A stretch of 64,000 nucleotides of DNA from Ruegeria arenilitoris. GTDB taxonomy: Bacteria; Pseudomonadota; Alphaproteobacteria; Rhodobacterales; Rhodobacteraceae. The position numbers were made by a program, and so were the translations under genes. Below are positions 34,363 to 43,845 of this stretch, in pieces. Every line of letters begins with the position of its first letter. The stretch's first letter is position 1. Where the stretch lies: positions 219,226-283,225 of the forward strand of contig NZ_WQCA01000008.1 of NCBI RefSeq assembly GCF_013032445.1, given 5' to 3'. The notes under the pieces were generated by a model. It saw nothing but the letters and a program-made list of their open reading frames with translations. It did no database searches and was not told where the DNA came from.

Positions 34363-36265
34363 GACCACTCGCCCCCTGTTTCTGGCCGCCACGCTGGCTG
34401 CCGCATGGATGCTGCCCGCCACGGCGGACACCCCCACCCCTGTTGAAGGAGAATTCTGGTCCACCGAAGTGAACGCCGGGAACCTGCCCCCCGTTCAGGA
34501 CCGCCTTCCGGACGAGCCGCTGGTGGTCGATCTGGCCGCCAAGGGACGCGAATTCGGAACTCCTGGCGGTACACTGCGGACCATGGTCACCCGGTCCAAG
34601 GACATCCGCCAGATGGTGGTTTATGGCTACGCCCGGCTGGTGGGGTTCAACGAGAACTACGAACTGGTGCCCGATCTGCTGGAGTCCTTTGAAAGCGAAG
34701 GCAATCGCAAGTTCACGCTGCATCTGCGCGAAGGGCACAAGTGGTCGGACGGGTCACCCTTCACCTCCGAGGATTTCCGCTATTGGTGGGAAGACGTGGC
34801 GAATAACGAACTTCTCAGCCCCTCCGGCCCGCCGGATTTCCTGATCGTCGAAGGCAAGCTGCCCACCGTGTCCTTTCCCGACGAGACGACCGTTGTTTTT
34901 GAGTGGGAAGACCCGAATCCCGATTTCCTGCAATCTCTGGCTCAGGCACGCCCGCCCTTCATCTACCGACCCTCTGCGTTTCTGAAGAAGTACCACGAGC
35001 AATATGCGGATACTGAAGAGCTTGCTTTTCTGGTCAGCGATGCCCGCGTCAAAAGCTGGGCGGCACTGCATAACAAGCTGGATAACCTGTACAAATACGA
35101 CAACCACGAACTGCCGACCCTGCAGCCTTGGCTGAACGCAAGCTCGGGCAAGAAGATCCGGCACAATTTTGTACGCAACCCATATTATCACCGCATCGAC
35201 AGCAAGGGCGTGCAACTGCCTTATATCGACGTGGTCGAGATGGAGATCGTCGCCCCCGGTCTGGTCGCCGCCAAGGCCAACGCCGGTGAAACCGATCTGC
35301 AGGGCCGTGGGCTGGCGTTCAGGGACGCCTCGATCCTGAAAAAGGGCGAAGAGGTCGGGAACTACAAGACCCGCCTGTGGAAGACCGGTGTGGCCTCGCA
35401 AATTGCAATCTATCCGAACCTGAATTTTGCCGATGACGGCTGGCGCGAGGTTCTGCGCGATGTGCGTGTACGTCGCGCATTGTCGCTGGCCATTGATCGC
35501 AAGACAATCAATCAGGCACTGTATTTCAAGCTGGCGCAACCCGGTGCAATGTCGGTTTTGCCTGCGTCTCCGTTCTACAGTGAGGATAACGCGCAGGCCT
35601 GGGCACAGTTCGACGTCGAACAGGCCAACGCTCTGCTGGACGAGGCCGGTCTGACCGAGCGCAACAAAAACGGCATTCGCCTGCTGTCCGATGGTCGCCC
35701 GATGGAACTGATCGTCGAAACCGCCGGTGAACGGCAAGAGGTCGAGAACGCCCTGCAGATCGTCACCGACACCTGGCGCGAGATCGGTGTCGATCTTGTC
35801 ATGCGCCCACTGGACCGGGATATTCTGCGCAACCGCGTCTTTGCGGGCAACACCATGGCCTCGGTCTGGTTCGGTTGGGACGACGGCATCCCGCAGGCTC
35901 ATACCTCGCCTGCTTATCTGGCGCCAACCGATCAGGTCTTTCTCGCCTGGCCGAAATGGGGCCAGTATTTTCAAACAAGCGGCGATGTCGGCGAAGCGCC
36001 TGACATGCCTGAGGCCGAACGCCTGATGCAGCTGGCCCATGATTGGGAGGTCGCTACGTCCGATGATGAGCGTAAGGCAATCTGGACCGAGATGCTGAAC
36101 ATCCATGCCGACCAGTTGTACGCCATCGGTATCCTGAACGGCGCGCCGCAGCCAGTCGTGGTTTCCAATCGCCTCCGCAACGTACCTGAACAAGCCATGT
36201 GGGCATGGGAACCCGGCGCGCATTTCGGCATTCACAGGCCGGACGAATTCTTCTTCGCCGACTGA
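34355..36265 (+). CDS. ABC transporter periplasmic substrate-binding protein (family 5)
   Basis: This is a 636-residue, family 5 (DppA/OppA-like) binding protein. The signal peptide is MFKTTRPLFLAATLAAAWML, with cleavage near ATADT. Typical cluster C motifs are visible: HLREGHKWSDGSPFTSEDF and RDVRVRRALSLAIDRKTINQ. It is longer than DppA and resembles the Yej/opine group. The ligand could be a peptide, opine or sugar oligomer. It overlaps the ATPase gene and is followed 14 bases later by the permease. Confidence 0.9.
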   Translation: MFKTTRPLFLAATLAAAWMLPATADTPTPVEGEFWSTEVNAGNLPPVQDRLPDEPLVVDLAAKGREFGTPGGTLRTMVTRSKDIRQMVVYGYARLVGFNENYELVPDLLESFESEGNRKFTLHLREGHKWSDGSPFTSEDFRYWWEDVANNELLSPSGPPDFLIVEGKLPTVSFPDETTVVFEWEDPNPDFLQSLAQARPPFIYRPSAFLKKYHEQYADTEELAFLVSDARVKSWAALHNKLDNLYKYDNHELPTLQPWLNASSGKKIRHNFVRNPYYHRIDSKGVQLPYIDVVEMEIVAPGLVAAKANAGETDLQGRGLAFRDASILKKGEEVGNYKTRLWKTGVASQIAIYPNLNFADDGWREVLRDVRVRRALSLAIDRKTINQALYFKLAQPGAMSVLPASPFYSEDNAQAWAQFDVEQANALLDEAGLTERNKNGIRLLSDGRPMELIVETAGERQEVENALQIVTDTWREIGVDLVMRPLDRDILRNRVFAGNTMASVWFGWDDGIPQAHTSPAYLAPTDQVFLAWPKWGQYFQTSGDVGEAPDMPEAERLMQLAHDWEVATSDDERKAIWTEMLNIHADQLYAIGILNGAPQPVVVSNRLRNVPEQAMWAWEPGAHFGIHRPDEFFFAD

Positions 36266-36279
36266 TCAGGAGCAGCTAA

Positions 36280-37308
36280 ATGGTCATGCTGCGCTACGCA
36301 GTCTATCGCTTTTTCACGATGCTGCTGACGCTGCTGGTGGTGTCGGTTCTGATCTTCGTGATCATCAACCTGCCGCCCGGCGATTACCTCAGCAACCAGA
36401 TTGCGGAGTTGCAGGCGTCTGGCCAATCGGCGGGTGTGGCCAAGGCCGAATTCCTGCGCACGGAATACGCGTTGGATAGGCCCATCTGGGAGCAATACCT
36501 GATCTGGATGGGTTTCTGGCCGGGTCCGCATGGCTTTGAGGGCCTGCTGCAGGGCAACTATGGCTGGTCCTTCGAATTCGACCGCCCGGTGGCCGAGATC
36601 GTGGGCGACACCCTATGGCTGACCGTAGTGGTCAATCTAGCCGCGATCCTGTTTGTCTACGCCGTGGCGCTGCCGTTGGGCGTCATCGCTGCGGCACGGT
36701 CGCGGACGTGGATCGATTATACCTCGGCCTTTGTTGGGTATCTGGGACTGGCTACGCCGAACTTTCTGCTGGCGCTGATCCTGTTCTACTATGGTCACCG
36801 CTATTTCAACCTACCCATTGGTGGACTGATGGACCCGGTCTACGAAGGCCTGCCGATGAGCTGGGACAAGTTCAAGTCCATCCTTGTCCACCTGATCGTC
36901 CCAACTTTCGTGATCGGTACATCCGGCGCTTCGGCCATGATGCAACGTCTGCGCGCCAATATGCTGGACGAACTGGGCAAACCTTACGTGGAAACTGCTA
37001 TCGCCAAGGGCATGGCCCCGTCGCGGATGCTGACGAAATACCCGCTGCGCGTGGCGTTCAACCCATTTGTGGCCGACATTGGCAACCTGCTGCCCTCGAT
37101 GGTCTCCGGCTCGGTTCTGGTCTCGGTCGTGCTGGGCTTGCAGACCATCGGCCCCACCCTGCTGACGGCGCTAAAAACGCAGGATCAGTTCCTGTCCGCC
37201 TTCATCCTGATGTTCGTGGCACTGCTGACCCTGATCGGAACCATGATCTCGGACATTCTGCTGGTCATGCTGGACCCGCGCATCCGGTACGAGGGGCGTG
37301 AAGCATGA
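36280..37308 (+). CDS. ABC transporter permease (DppB/YejB-like)
   Basis: This is a 342-residue inner-membrane permease with about six spans. The N-terminal span RFFTMLLTLLVVSVLIFVII is typical of DppB-type proteins. The coupling motif EAA-like loop lies in YVETAIAKGMAPSRML. AGGAGC stands seven bases before the ATG. It overlaps the second permease by ATGA and forms the heterodimeric channel with it. Confidence 0.92.
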   Translation: MVMLRYAVYRFFTMLLTLLVVSVLIFVIINLPPGDYLSNQIAELQASGQSAGVAKAEFLRTEYALDRPIWEQYLIWMGFWPGPHGFEGLLQGNYGWSFEFDRPVAEIVGDTLWLTVVVNLAAILFVYAVALPLGVIAAARSRTWIDYTSAFVGYLGLATPNFLLALILFYYGHRYFNLPIGGLMDPVYEGLPMSWDKFKSILVHLIVPTFVIGTSGASAMMQRLRANMLDELGKPYVETAIAKGMAPSRMLTKYPLRVAFNPFVADIGNLLPSMVSGSVLVSVVLGLQTIGPTLLTALKTQDQFLSAFILMFVALLTLIGTMISDILLVMLDPRIRYEGREA

Positions 37309-38459
37309 CACAACGCCCTGATGACCGCTATGTCGACGATGCCCCCTATGACCCGAATGTCTCCCTCCAACAGCTTGAGCGTGCCGATCTGGACGCGCCG
37401 AACTGGGTGCTGGTCTGGCGCAAGTTCAGAACCCACAAGCTGGGCCTGATCTCGGGCATCTTCCTGCTGTTGTGTTACCTGATGCTGCCCTTTGCCGGGT
37501 TCATCGCGCCCTATGGGCCGAATGAACGTAACGGAGAGCACCTCTATGCCCCGCCACAAAGCATCAGTTGGTTCCACGAGGGCGAATTCATCGGCCCCCA
37601 CGTCTATCCAATCGTAGCCGAAGCCGACCTTGAGACCTTTCAGTGGAAATTCGTCCCCGACCTTGAGGACCCGCGCCCGATCAAGTTCTTCTGTGAAGGC
37701 GCCGAATACAAGCTCGCCGGCCTGATCAGGTCGGATACCCATCTATTCTGTGCACCAGAAGGGGCGACGCTGTTCCTGTGGGGTTCGGATCGCCTGGGCC
37801 GGGACGTATTCAGCCGCATCCTCTACGGCGCACAGCTGTCTCTGACTGTGGGCCTGATCGGCATCACCGTGTCCTTCGTTCTGGGCATCTTCTTCGGCTC
37901 CATGGCCGGGTATTTCGGCGGCAGGATCGACTGGGTCATCAACCGCGTGATCGAGGTTCTGCGTTCACTGCCGGAACTGCCCCTGTGGCTGGCCTTGTCC
38001 GCAGCGGTGCCATCGAACTGGAGCCCTGTCGCGGTGTTCTTCATCATCTCGATCATCCTCGGCATTCTCGACTGGCCCGGCCTTGCCCGCTCCGTACGAG
38101 CCAAATTCCTGTCGCTGCGCGAAGAGGAATACGTACGCGCGGCCGAAATGATGGGTGCAAGTTCAGGCCGGGTGATCCGAAAGCATCTGCTACCCAACTT
38201 CATGTCTCACCTGATCGCGTCGGCTACGTTGTCGATCCCCGCGATGATCCTTGGGGAAACGGCGCTCAGCTTCCTCGGTCTAGGCCTGCGGGCACCAGCC
38301 GTCAGTTGGGGTGTGATGCTGAACGATGCGCAGAACCTCGCCTCGATCGAAATCTACCCGTGGACGGCGATCCCGATGCTGCCGATCATCGTTGTGGTGC
38401 TGGCCTTCAACTTCCTCGGTGACGGTTTGCGGGACAGTCTGGACCCCTATCAGCAATGA
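37305..38459 (+). CDS. ABC transporter permease (DppC/YejE-like)
   Basis: This is a 384-residue permease. After a first span (GLISGIFLLLCYLMLPFAGF) a long periplasmic loop of about 110 residues leads to GSDRLGRDVFSRILYGAQLS, the DppC landmark. The loop EYVRAAEMMGASSGRVIRKH is the EAA coupling motif. The long loop is like YejE. Its TGA overlaps the CoA-transferase ATG. Confidence 0.92.
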   Translation: MTQRPDDRYVDDAPYDPNVSLQQLERADLDAPNWVLVWRKFRTHKLGLISGIFLLLCYLMLPFAGFIAPYGPNERNGEHLYAPPQSISWFHEGEFIGPHVYPIVAEADLETFQWKFVPDLEDPRPIKFFCEGAEYKLAGLIRSDTHLFCAPEGATLFLWGSDRLGRDVFSRILYGAQLSLTVGLIGITVSFVLGIFFGSMAGYFGGRIDWVINRVIEVLRSLPELPLWLALSAAVPSNWSPVAVFFIISIILGILDWPGLARSVRAKFLSLREEEYVRAAEMMGASSGRVIRKHLLPNFMSHLIASATLSIPAMILGETALSFLGLGLRAPAVSWGVMLNDAQNLASIEIYPWTAIPMLPIIVVVLAFNFLGDGLRDSLDPYQQ

Positions 38460-39811
38460 GCCTGTTCTCCGCCCTCCCCGCCACTGACAGCTATAAGACA
38501 ACCGGAAAAGGCGCGCGGCCCAGCGCGTTTGCGGTGTCGGAACTGGCCACTGCTAGTTTTGCCGCGGTGGGTCAGGAACTGGCGCGTCTCGTGACGGCAT
38601 TGAACCTTGCCCCCGAAGCGCCCGAGGTTTCCGTCGATCACCGTCTAGCCTCGCTGTGGTACGGGTTTTCGTTCAAGCCAGACGGGTGGGAGATGCCTAG
38701 CCTCTGGGATGCTGTAGCCGGAGATTATCAAGCCTCGGACGGCTGGATCAGGCTGCACACCAACTTGCCGCGCCACAAGGCGGCGGCGTTGCAGGTTCTC
38801 GCGGTTCCGGGCAATCGTGACGCCGTGGCACAAGCGCTTAAAGAGTGGTCGATCTCTGATCTGGAAACCGCGATTGTGGCTGAGGGCGGCGTTGCCGCCG
38901 CCATGCGCAGCCGTACCGAGTGGCTGGAACATCCGCAGGGGCGTGCTGTGTCACGCGATCCGCTGGTCGGCTGGCAAAACCCAAGGCACATCACGCTGCG
39001 CGACCGCCCTCAGGCCACGGCCAGCCGCCCTTTGGCGGGCCTACGCGTTCTGGATCTAACGCGCGTGCTGGCGGGCCCGATCTCCACCCGAACGCTGGCG
39101 GGTTTCGGTGCCGAGGTCCTGCGCATCGACCCGCCTGGATGGGACGAGCCCGGTGTCATCCCGGATATATCTCTTGGCAAACACTGCGCCTATCTGGACC
39201 TGAAATCGCCCGACGGCCAGACGAAACTGCAGGACCTTCTTGCGCAGGCGGATGTCTTCGTCCACGGCTACCGGCCCGGAGCACTGGATGCGCTTGGCCT
39301 GAGCAAGGTCAAACGCGATGAGCTGGCCCCGAACCGGGTCGAAGTCACCCTGAACGCCTATGGCTGGCAGGGTCCGTGGTCTGCGCGGCGCGGATTTGAC
39401 AGCCTCGTGCAGATGAGCGCCGGGATCGCGGATACCGGGCGCGCTTGGGCCAAGGCTGACAAACCGACACCACTGCCAGTCCAGGCGCTGGATCACGCGA
39501 CGGGCTATCTGATGGCCGCAGCCGTTTTGTCCGCACTGGCCGAGGCCGCCTCCGGCAACTCGATCATGCTGGCCCAACTTTCGCTGGCCCGTACGGCAGA
39601 ACTACTGACTGCACTGGCGAAATCCGAACCCGACGGTGATATTACCGGCCCATCACCCGCAGACTACGAGCAACTGCCCGAAGAGTCAGGTTGGGGAACA
39701 GGCCACCGCCTGAAACCCGCATTGGCCGTTGGTGCCGCGCAGATGTCCTGGTCCTTGCCCGCGGGGAAGCTGGGCACCTCCCATCCGGTATGGCCGTCGT
39801 TGTCCACCTGA
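38456..39811 (+). CDS. class III CoA-transferase (CaiB/BaiF family)
   Basis: This is a 451-residue protein of the CaiB/BaiF family. The core starts near residue 190 with LAGLRVLDLTRVLAGPISTR and contains LDLKSPDGQTKLQDLLAQAD and the catalytic-loop-like NAYGWQGPWSARRGFD. A ~185-residue N-terminal part is related to half-domains in longer family members. It is the last gene of the ABC importer operon (ATGA overlap), which suggests the imported compound is an acid that gets CoA-activated. That link is inference. Confidence 0.82.
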   Translation: MSLFSALPATDSYKTTGKGARPSAFAVSELATASFAAVGQELARLVTALNLAPEAPEVSVDHRLASLWYGFSFKPDGWEMPSLWDAVAGDYQASDGWIRLHTNLPRHKAAALQVLAVPGNRDAVAQALKEWSISDLETAIVAEGGVAAAMRSRTEWLEHPQGRAVSRDPLVGWQNPRHITLRDRPQATASRPLAGLRVLDLTRVLAGPISTRTLAGFGAEVLRIDPPGWDEPGVIPDISLGKHCAYLDLKSPDGQTKLQDLLAQADVFVHGYRPGALDALGLSKVKRDELAPNRVEVTLNAYGWQGPWSARRGFDSLVQMSAGIADTGRAWAKADKPTPLPVQALDHATGYLMAAAVLSALAEAASGNSIMLAQLSLARTAELLTALAKSEPDGDITGPSPADYEQLPEESGWGTGHRLKPALAVGAAQMSWSLPAGKLGTSHPVWPSLST

Positions 39812-39899
39812 CACACCCGCCGCGCGGCACGCGCGGCTTGGCCCAACGCTTTGGGTGGCGTCTCGTCAGAGACGCAATTCAAAGGGGCGGGAGCCGCAT

Positions 39900-42260
39900 C
39901 TAGCGGTCATCCCCGCCGGGGCCGATATCGTCCAAATAATCCTCGTCAATCGCAGCCTGCACAGCACCGGTTACCGCTTCACGCTGCTTAGGAGACAAGT
40001 CTTCCGGGTCCTTCCCTTCAGCCAACCGCACCGTGACTTCCCGGTGCGCGAACTTGATACCTTCGCGGGCAAACAGTTCGCGGATTTCCTGATAGACCTT
40101 CTTACGCACCAGCCACTGATCGCCCGGCTTGGTCATGAACTTGACCCGGATGATCATCGCCGAATCCTGCATCTCGATCACGCCCTGCGATTTCAGCGGC
40201 TGGATAAAGTTTTCGCCGATCACCGGGTCGCTCAGCAATTCCTGCCCCAGCTTCTTGATCAGCTTCCGCACCTTCTCGACATCCGTGTCATAAGTCACGC
40301 GCAGTGGCAGCTTCATGATCACCCAGTCGCGGGAATAGTTGGTTAGCACCTTAATCTCGCCAAACGGGATCGTGTTCAGAGCGCCAAGATGGTGGCGCAA
40401 CTGGAAAGACCGGACCGAGATTTTCTCGACCGTCCCCTTCACATCCCCGATATCGATATATTCCCCTTTGCGGAACGCATCATCCAACAGGAAGAACGCG
40501 CCCGAAAAGATATCGCGGACCAGAGTTTGCGAACCGAAGCCAACGGCCAGACCCACTACGCCCGCACCTGCGAACAGTGGGCTGACATTGATGCCCAACT
40601 CCATCAGAACGATCAGAACGATGGTGACAACGACGACGGCCAGGATCGCCCCGCGAAACAGCGGCAGCAACGTAGCCAGACGGCTTTGCCCACCTTCACC
40701 GCCTTCGTCGCCCAGTTCCGCCTCTTCACCACCATCGTCGATCTCTTCTGCTATTTTCGTGTCGATCCAGATGCGGAAAAAGTGGAACAGGATGTACCCG
40801 ATAAACAGGATAACCATCACGTCCAAAGCCCGGTCAATCGGCAGGTCCTCGCTCCAACTGGCGTCGGGGTTCCAGATCACGACCAGTGCATAGAGCCCGA
40901 CCACAAAGGCCAGAATGCCAGCCACGCGACGGGCCAAGTCCTCATAGGTCAGCATGCTGTGCTTGCGCACTTCGGCCTCTACGGTTTCCACCGGTTCCTC
41001 AACATCGCCCAAAGCGTCATCAGTGTTCATCTCCTCCATCTGGCGATTGCGGTCGAAGTAACGCTCAAGCAAGTAATTCATGGCCCCGTAGGCCACGACC
41101 ACCGACATGAAAATCGCATAGCTGCTGGCCACGATCGGCAGCGAGTTCTCATTCTCCAGCACCAGATCGACCGCCAGCTTGAACCAGCTGAAGACGATGT
41201 AGACGATCAGAACGGGCGCCCAGGCAAAGGAAATAAACCGCACTATCCACGAGACCGCATCCGCTGCCCGCCCTCCACGGATGGCGTTGGAAATGGCGCG
41301 GGCATTGAACAGGATCATCAGCACGTTGCCCAACGCCCCAAACATGGTCAGCCCGCCATAAACCATGGCGTAAACGTTGTAGTTCAACCCGAAATCCGCC
41401 ACCCAAGTCGCAAACAGCACCACCGAAATGTCATAGGTCGCCAGCGCCGAGGCCCAGAAATACAGCCTTTTTGCATCCCGGTCGGAAAAGGGCGGCAGGC
41501 GGTATTGGCTCAGGTAGGGCGACAGCACCATGCGCCACAGATCGGAGACCGTGCGCGACAGGAAAAACGCCGTGAATATCGCCGTGACCGTGAACTGGAT
41601 CGAGATGTCCTCAGCCTCGCCAAAGAAAAGGTATCCCACGATCAGGGCCATGAGCATAGCAAAGACCGTGCCTCCGATCCCCATGAAGAACCGGAACACC
41701 AGAAACGGCATTTTCTCGCGGTAGCCCTGCGGGTTCTCCTTGGATCGTGCCACAACCAGCTTTTTGGCCATGCGCTTGCCGTAAATCTCGGTGGACAGCC
41801 AGCGCCCCAGCAGCAAGAACAGGACATTCCAGAACAGAACCTCGACATAGGTCTGGATGCGGCCATCAGGGCTGGTCTGGCGCAGGATGTACTGCACTTC
41901 GAAGATCGAATAGGGCAAAGCCTCCAGTCGCGAATTCATTGACTCACGGAATTTCGAAAACCTCTCCTGCGCTTTCATCAGCTGAGAGCCTTCGGCCATC
42001 GGATCATGGGGTTCATCCGCTGCGGCGCTGGCACCACCCGAGGACACAATCTGCCCCGCGCTGTCGATAACAATCACGCTGGCGCCGGCCTCGGTCGCGG
42101 TGCGTATCGCTGCGGCCAGATCGCCCTCGGCGCTTGTATCCGCCTCGGAATCCGAACTGTACCCAGGGATCAAGGACGTCTGCGCTGCCGCTCCAGTGAC
42201 AAAGGCCGCTGTAAACGCCCAGATCACCAGGGCCATTCCAGCTAAAAGTTTGAGTTTCAT
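39900..42260 (-). CDS. large MscS-family mechanosensitive channel
   Basis: This is a 786-residue channel. A signal peptide (MKLKLLAGMALVIWAFTAAF) and a short periplasmic part are followed by about ten spans. The MscS pore and beta domain near 545-640 includes AGVVGLAVGFGSQTLVRDIF and FFLLDDAFRKGEYIDIGDV. A cytoplasmic domain and an acidic tail (DYLDDIGPGGDD) follow. It is larger than MscS (286 residues) and nearer to the YbdG/YnaI or MscK-like group. It would release solutes on hypo-osmotic shock. The ATG at 42260 starts the signal peptide; an in-frame start at 42308 is less likely. Confidence 0.88.
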   Translation of the reverse strand: MKLKLLAGMALVIWAFTAAFVTGAAAQTSLIPGYSSDSEADTSAEGDLAAAIRTATEAGASVIVIDSAGQIVSSGGASAAADEPHDPMAEGSQLMKAQERFSKFRESMNSRLEALPYSIFEVQYILRQTSPDGRIQTYVEVLFWNVLFLLLGRWLSTEIYGKRMAKKLVVARSKENPQGYREKMPFLVFRFFMGIGGTVFAMLMALIVGYLFFGEAEDISIQFTVTAIFTAFFLSRTVSDLWRMVLSPYLSQYRLPPFSDRDAKRLYFWASALATYDISVVLFATWVADFGLNYNVYAMVYGGLTMFGALGNVLMILFNARAISNAIRGGRAADAVSWIVRFISFAWAPVLIVYIVFSWFKLAVDLVLENENSLPIVASSYAIFMSVVVAYGAMNYLLERYFDRNRQMEEMNTDDALGDVEEPVETVEAEVRKHSMLTYEDLARRVAGILAFVVGLYALVVIWNPDASWSEDLPIDRALDVMVILFIGYILFHFFRIWIDTKIAEEIDDGGEEAELGDEGGEGGQSRLATLLPLFRGAILAVVVVTIVLIVLMELGINVSPLFAGAGVVGLAVGFGSQTLVRDIFSGAFFLLDDAFRKGEYIDIGDVKGTVEKISVRSFQLRHHLGALNTIPFGEIKVLTNYSRDWVIMKLPLRVTYDTDVEKVRKLIKKLGQELLSDPVIGENFIQPLKSQGVIEMQDSAMIIRVKFMTKPGDQWLVRKKVYQEIRELFAREGIKFAHREVTVRLAEGKDPEDLSPKQREAVTGAVQAAIDEDYLDDIGPGGDDR

Positions 42261-42630
42261 CGAGTTATTCGTCCAATCCGCATGATGCGCCACAGAATAC
42301 CGAAGCACCTGAGTATATTCAAATATTCAGCCTTTCTCTTCCCGAGATCGTGTCAATTCGTGTTCCCTGTGCAATGCTGGCGACTTGGGTGTTTGCAACC
42401 TTGAAAAAACTGAATATGACCAACCCTGAAAGTTGGGTGAAATTGTGGGATCAAGTACAAGCTCAAACGGTGGAAAGTTCTTTGGTCGCAAGGACCGGGA
42501 ATGTTGCCAATTCACAATGCTTGTCGAATTTGCACAATTTCGTCTCCCCCTTTGGCAAGCGACGGCAAAGAATATACGGTAACGGGTGTAAACGCGCGGA
42601 TTTGCACCGAGAAACACGGCAGGCGAAAGC
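42261..42630. other. intergenic region between divergent mscS-like and glycan cluster
   Basis: This 370-base region is AT-richer than its flanks. It contains near-repeats of GAATAT on both strands (around 42313-42329 and 42410-42416) and the start of the coupled seven-gene cluster at its right end. Both divergent promoters should be here. A 94-codon frame at 42350-42634 has no recognisable features and I do not call it a gene. Confidence 0.5.
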
Positions 42631-43845
42631 ATGAGCCTAAGAATACAAAACGACACCACCGGCCGGGCGCCGCGCATTCTGTTCTACAGCCATGATACGT
42701 TCGGATTGGGGCATTTGCGCAGGTCGCGCGCTTTGGCTGCGGCTATCACGCAGGCCAACCCCGAGGCCTCTGCCCTGATCTTGACCGGGTCCCCGGTAGC
42801 TGGCCGTTTCACCTTTCCGCGTCGGGTTGACCATGTGCGCCTGCCTGGCGTGACCAAACGCGCCGACGGGTCTTATGCGGCCCGGACAATCGGCATGGGC
42901 ATCGAAGAGGTGACCGAGCTGCGCGCGGGCCTGATCCAGACCGCCGTGCAGCAGTTCGACCCCGATATGCTGGTCGTCGACAAGGAGCCCACCGGCTTTC
43001 GGGGCGAGTTGTTGCCGACGCTGGAAAGCCTGCTGCATTCGCAACGCACCAAACTGGTGCTGGGCCTGCGCGACGTACTGGACGAGCCCGAGGTTCTGGC
43101 AGCTGAGTGGGAGCGGAAAGAGGCTCTGGCCGCGACTGAACGTTTCTATGACGAAATCTGGGTCTATGGGCTGCGTTCGATCTATGACCCGACGCAGGGC
43201 CTGCCACTCAGCCACGCAGCGCAGTCGCGCATTCACTGGACGGGCTACCTGCGCCGCGATCTCGGCCCGGTCGGTGAGCCGCCCGAACAGCCCTACATTC
43301 TGATCACACCGGGTGGTGGCGGAGACGGCAAGGCGATGGTGAACCTCGTCCTATCGGCCTACGAAAAAGACCCGACACTGTCGCCGCGTGCCGTGTTGGT
43401 CTACGGCCCCTTCCTGTCTGGTGAACTGCGCGAGGATTTCGAAACCCGCGTTGCCGCGCTGAACGGGCGGGTGACCGCCGTTGGCTTTGAATCCCAAATC
43501 GAAACGCTTTTTGCCGGGGCCGCCGGGGTGGTCTGCATGGGCGGCTACAATACGTTCTGCGAGGTTCTGTCCTTTGACAAACGCGCCGTTATCGTGCCCC
43601 GCACGACGCCGCGGCTGGAACAATGGATCCGTGCCTCACGTGCCGAAGGTCTGGGTCTTGTCCGGATGTTGGACGAAAACCGCGACGGGCTGACACCGGA
43701 TTCGATGATACAGGCGATCCGCAGCCTTCCGCGCCTGCCTCTGCCATCGCAGGCCATCCAAGGTGGTTTGTTGGACGGGCTGGACTACGTCACTGACCGG
43801 GTTGATGCCCTGCTGAGCCAGGAACAGGAACGGGCCACCGGATGA
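42631..43845 (+). CDS. MurG-like glycosyltransferase (GT-B fold)
   Basis: This is a 404-residue GT-B protein. The N-terminal donor/acceptor loop is RILFYSHDTFGLGHLRRSRA, like the HGGH-type loop of MurG/GT28 proteins. The C-terminal domain has ILITPGGGGDGKAMV and GAAGVVCMGGYNTFCEVLSF, equal to the UDP-sugar-binding GG-x-(N/S)T-x-E segment. It has no membrane segment. It is the first gene of the seven-gene cluster, and the 46743 gene is of the same kind. Its stop overlaps the next start by ATGA. Confidence 0.8.
   Translation: MSLRIQNDTTGRAPRILFYSHDTFGLGHLRRSRALAAAITQANPEASALILTGSPVAGRFTFPRRVDHVRLPGVTKRADGSYAARTIGMGIEEVTELRAGLIQTAVQQFDPDMLVVDKEPTGFRGELLPTLESLLHSQRTKLVLGLRDVLDEPEVLAAEWERKEALAATERFYDEIWVYGLRSIYDPTQGLPLSHAAQSRIHWTGYLRRDLGPVGEPPEQPYILITPGGGGDGKAMVNLVLSAYEKDPTLSPRAVLVYGPFLSGELREDFETRVAALNGRVTAVGFESQIETLFAGAAGVVCMGGYNTFCEVLSFDKRAVIVPRTTPRLEQWIRASRAEGLGLVRMLDENRDGLTPDSMIQAIRSLPRLPLPSQAIQGGLLDGLDYVTDRVDALLSQEQERATG

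Noticed and set aside
34754..36235. 493-codon open frame on the minus strand
   Set aside because: It is exactly antisense to the binding-protein gene, has no ribosome site or domain, and arises from GC-rich codon bias.
40389..41942. 517-codon open frame on the plus strand
   Set aside because: It is antisense to the MscS-type channel; its His/Gln/Arg-rich composition is typical of a reversed membrane gene.
42350..42634. 94-codon frame in the intergenic region before the glycan cluster
   Set aside because: It has no Shine-Dalgarno, no recognisable motif and low complexity of evidence; the region more likely holds promoters.
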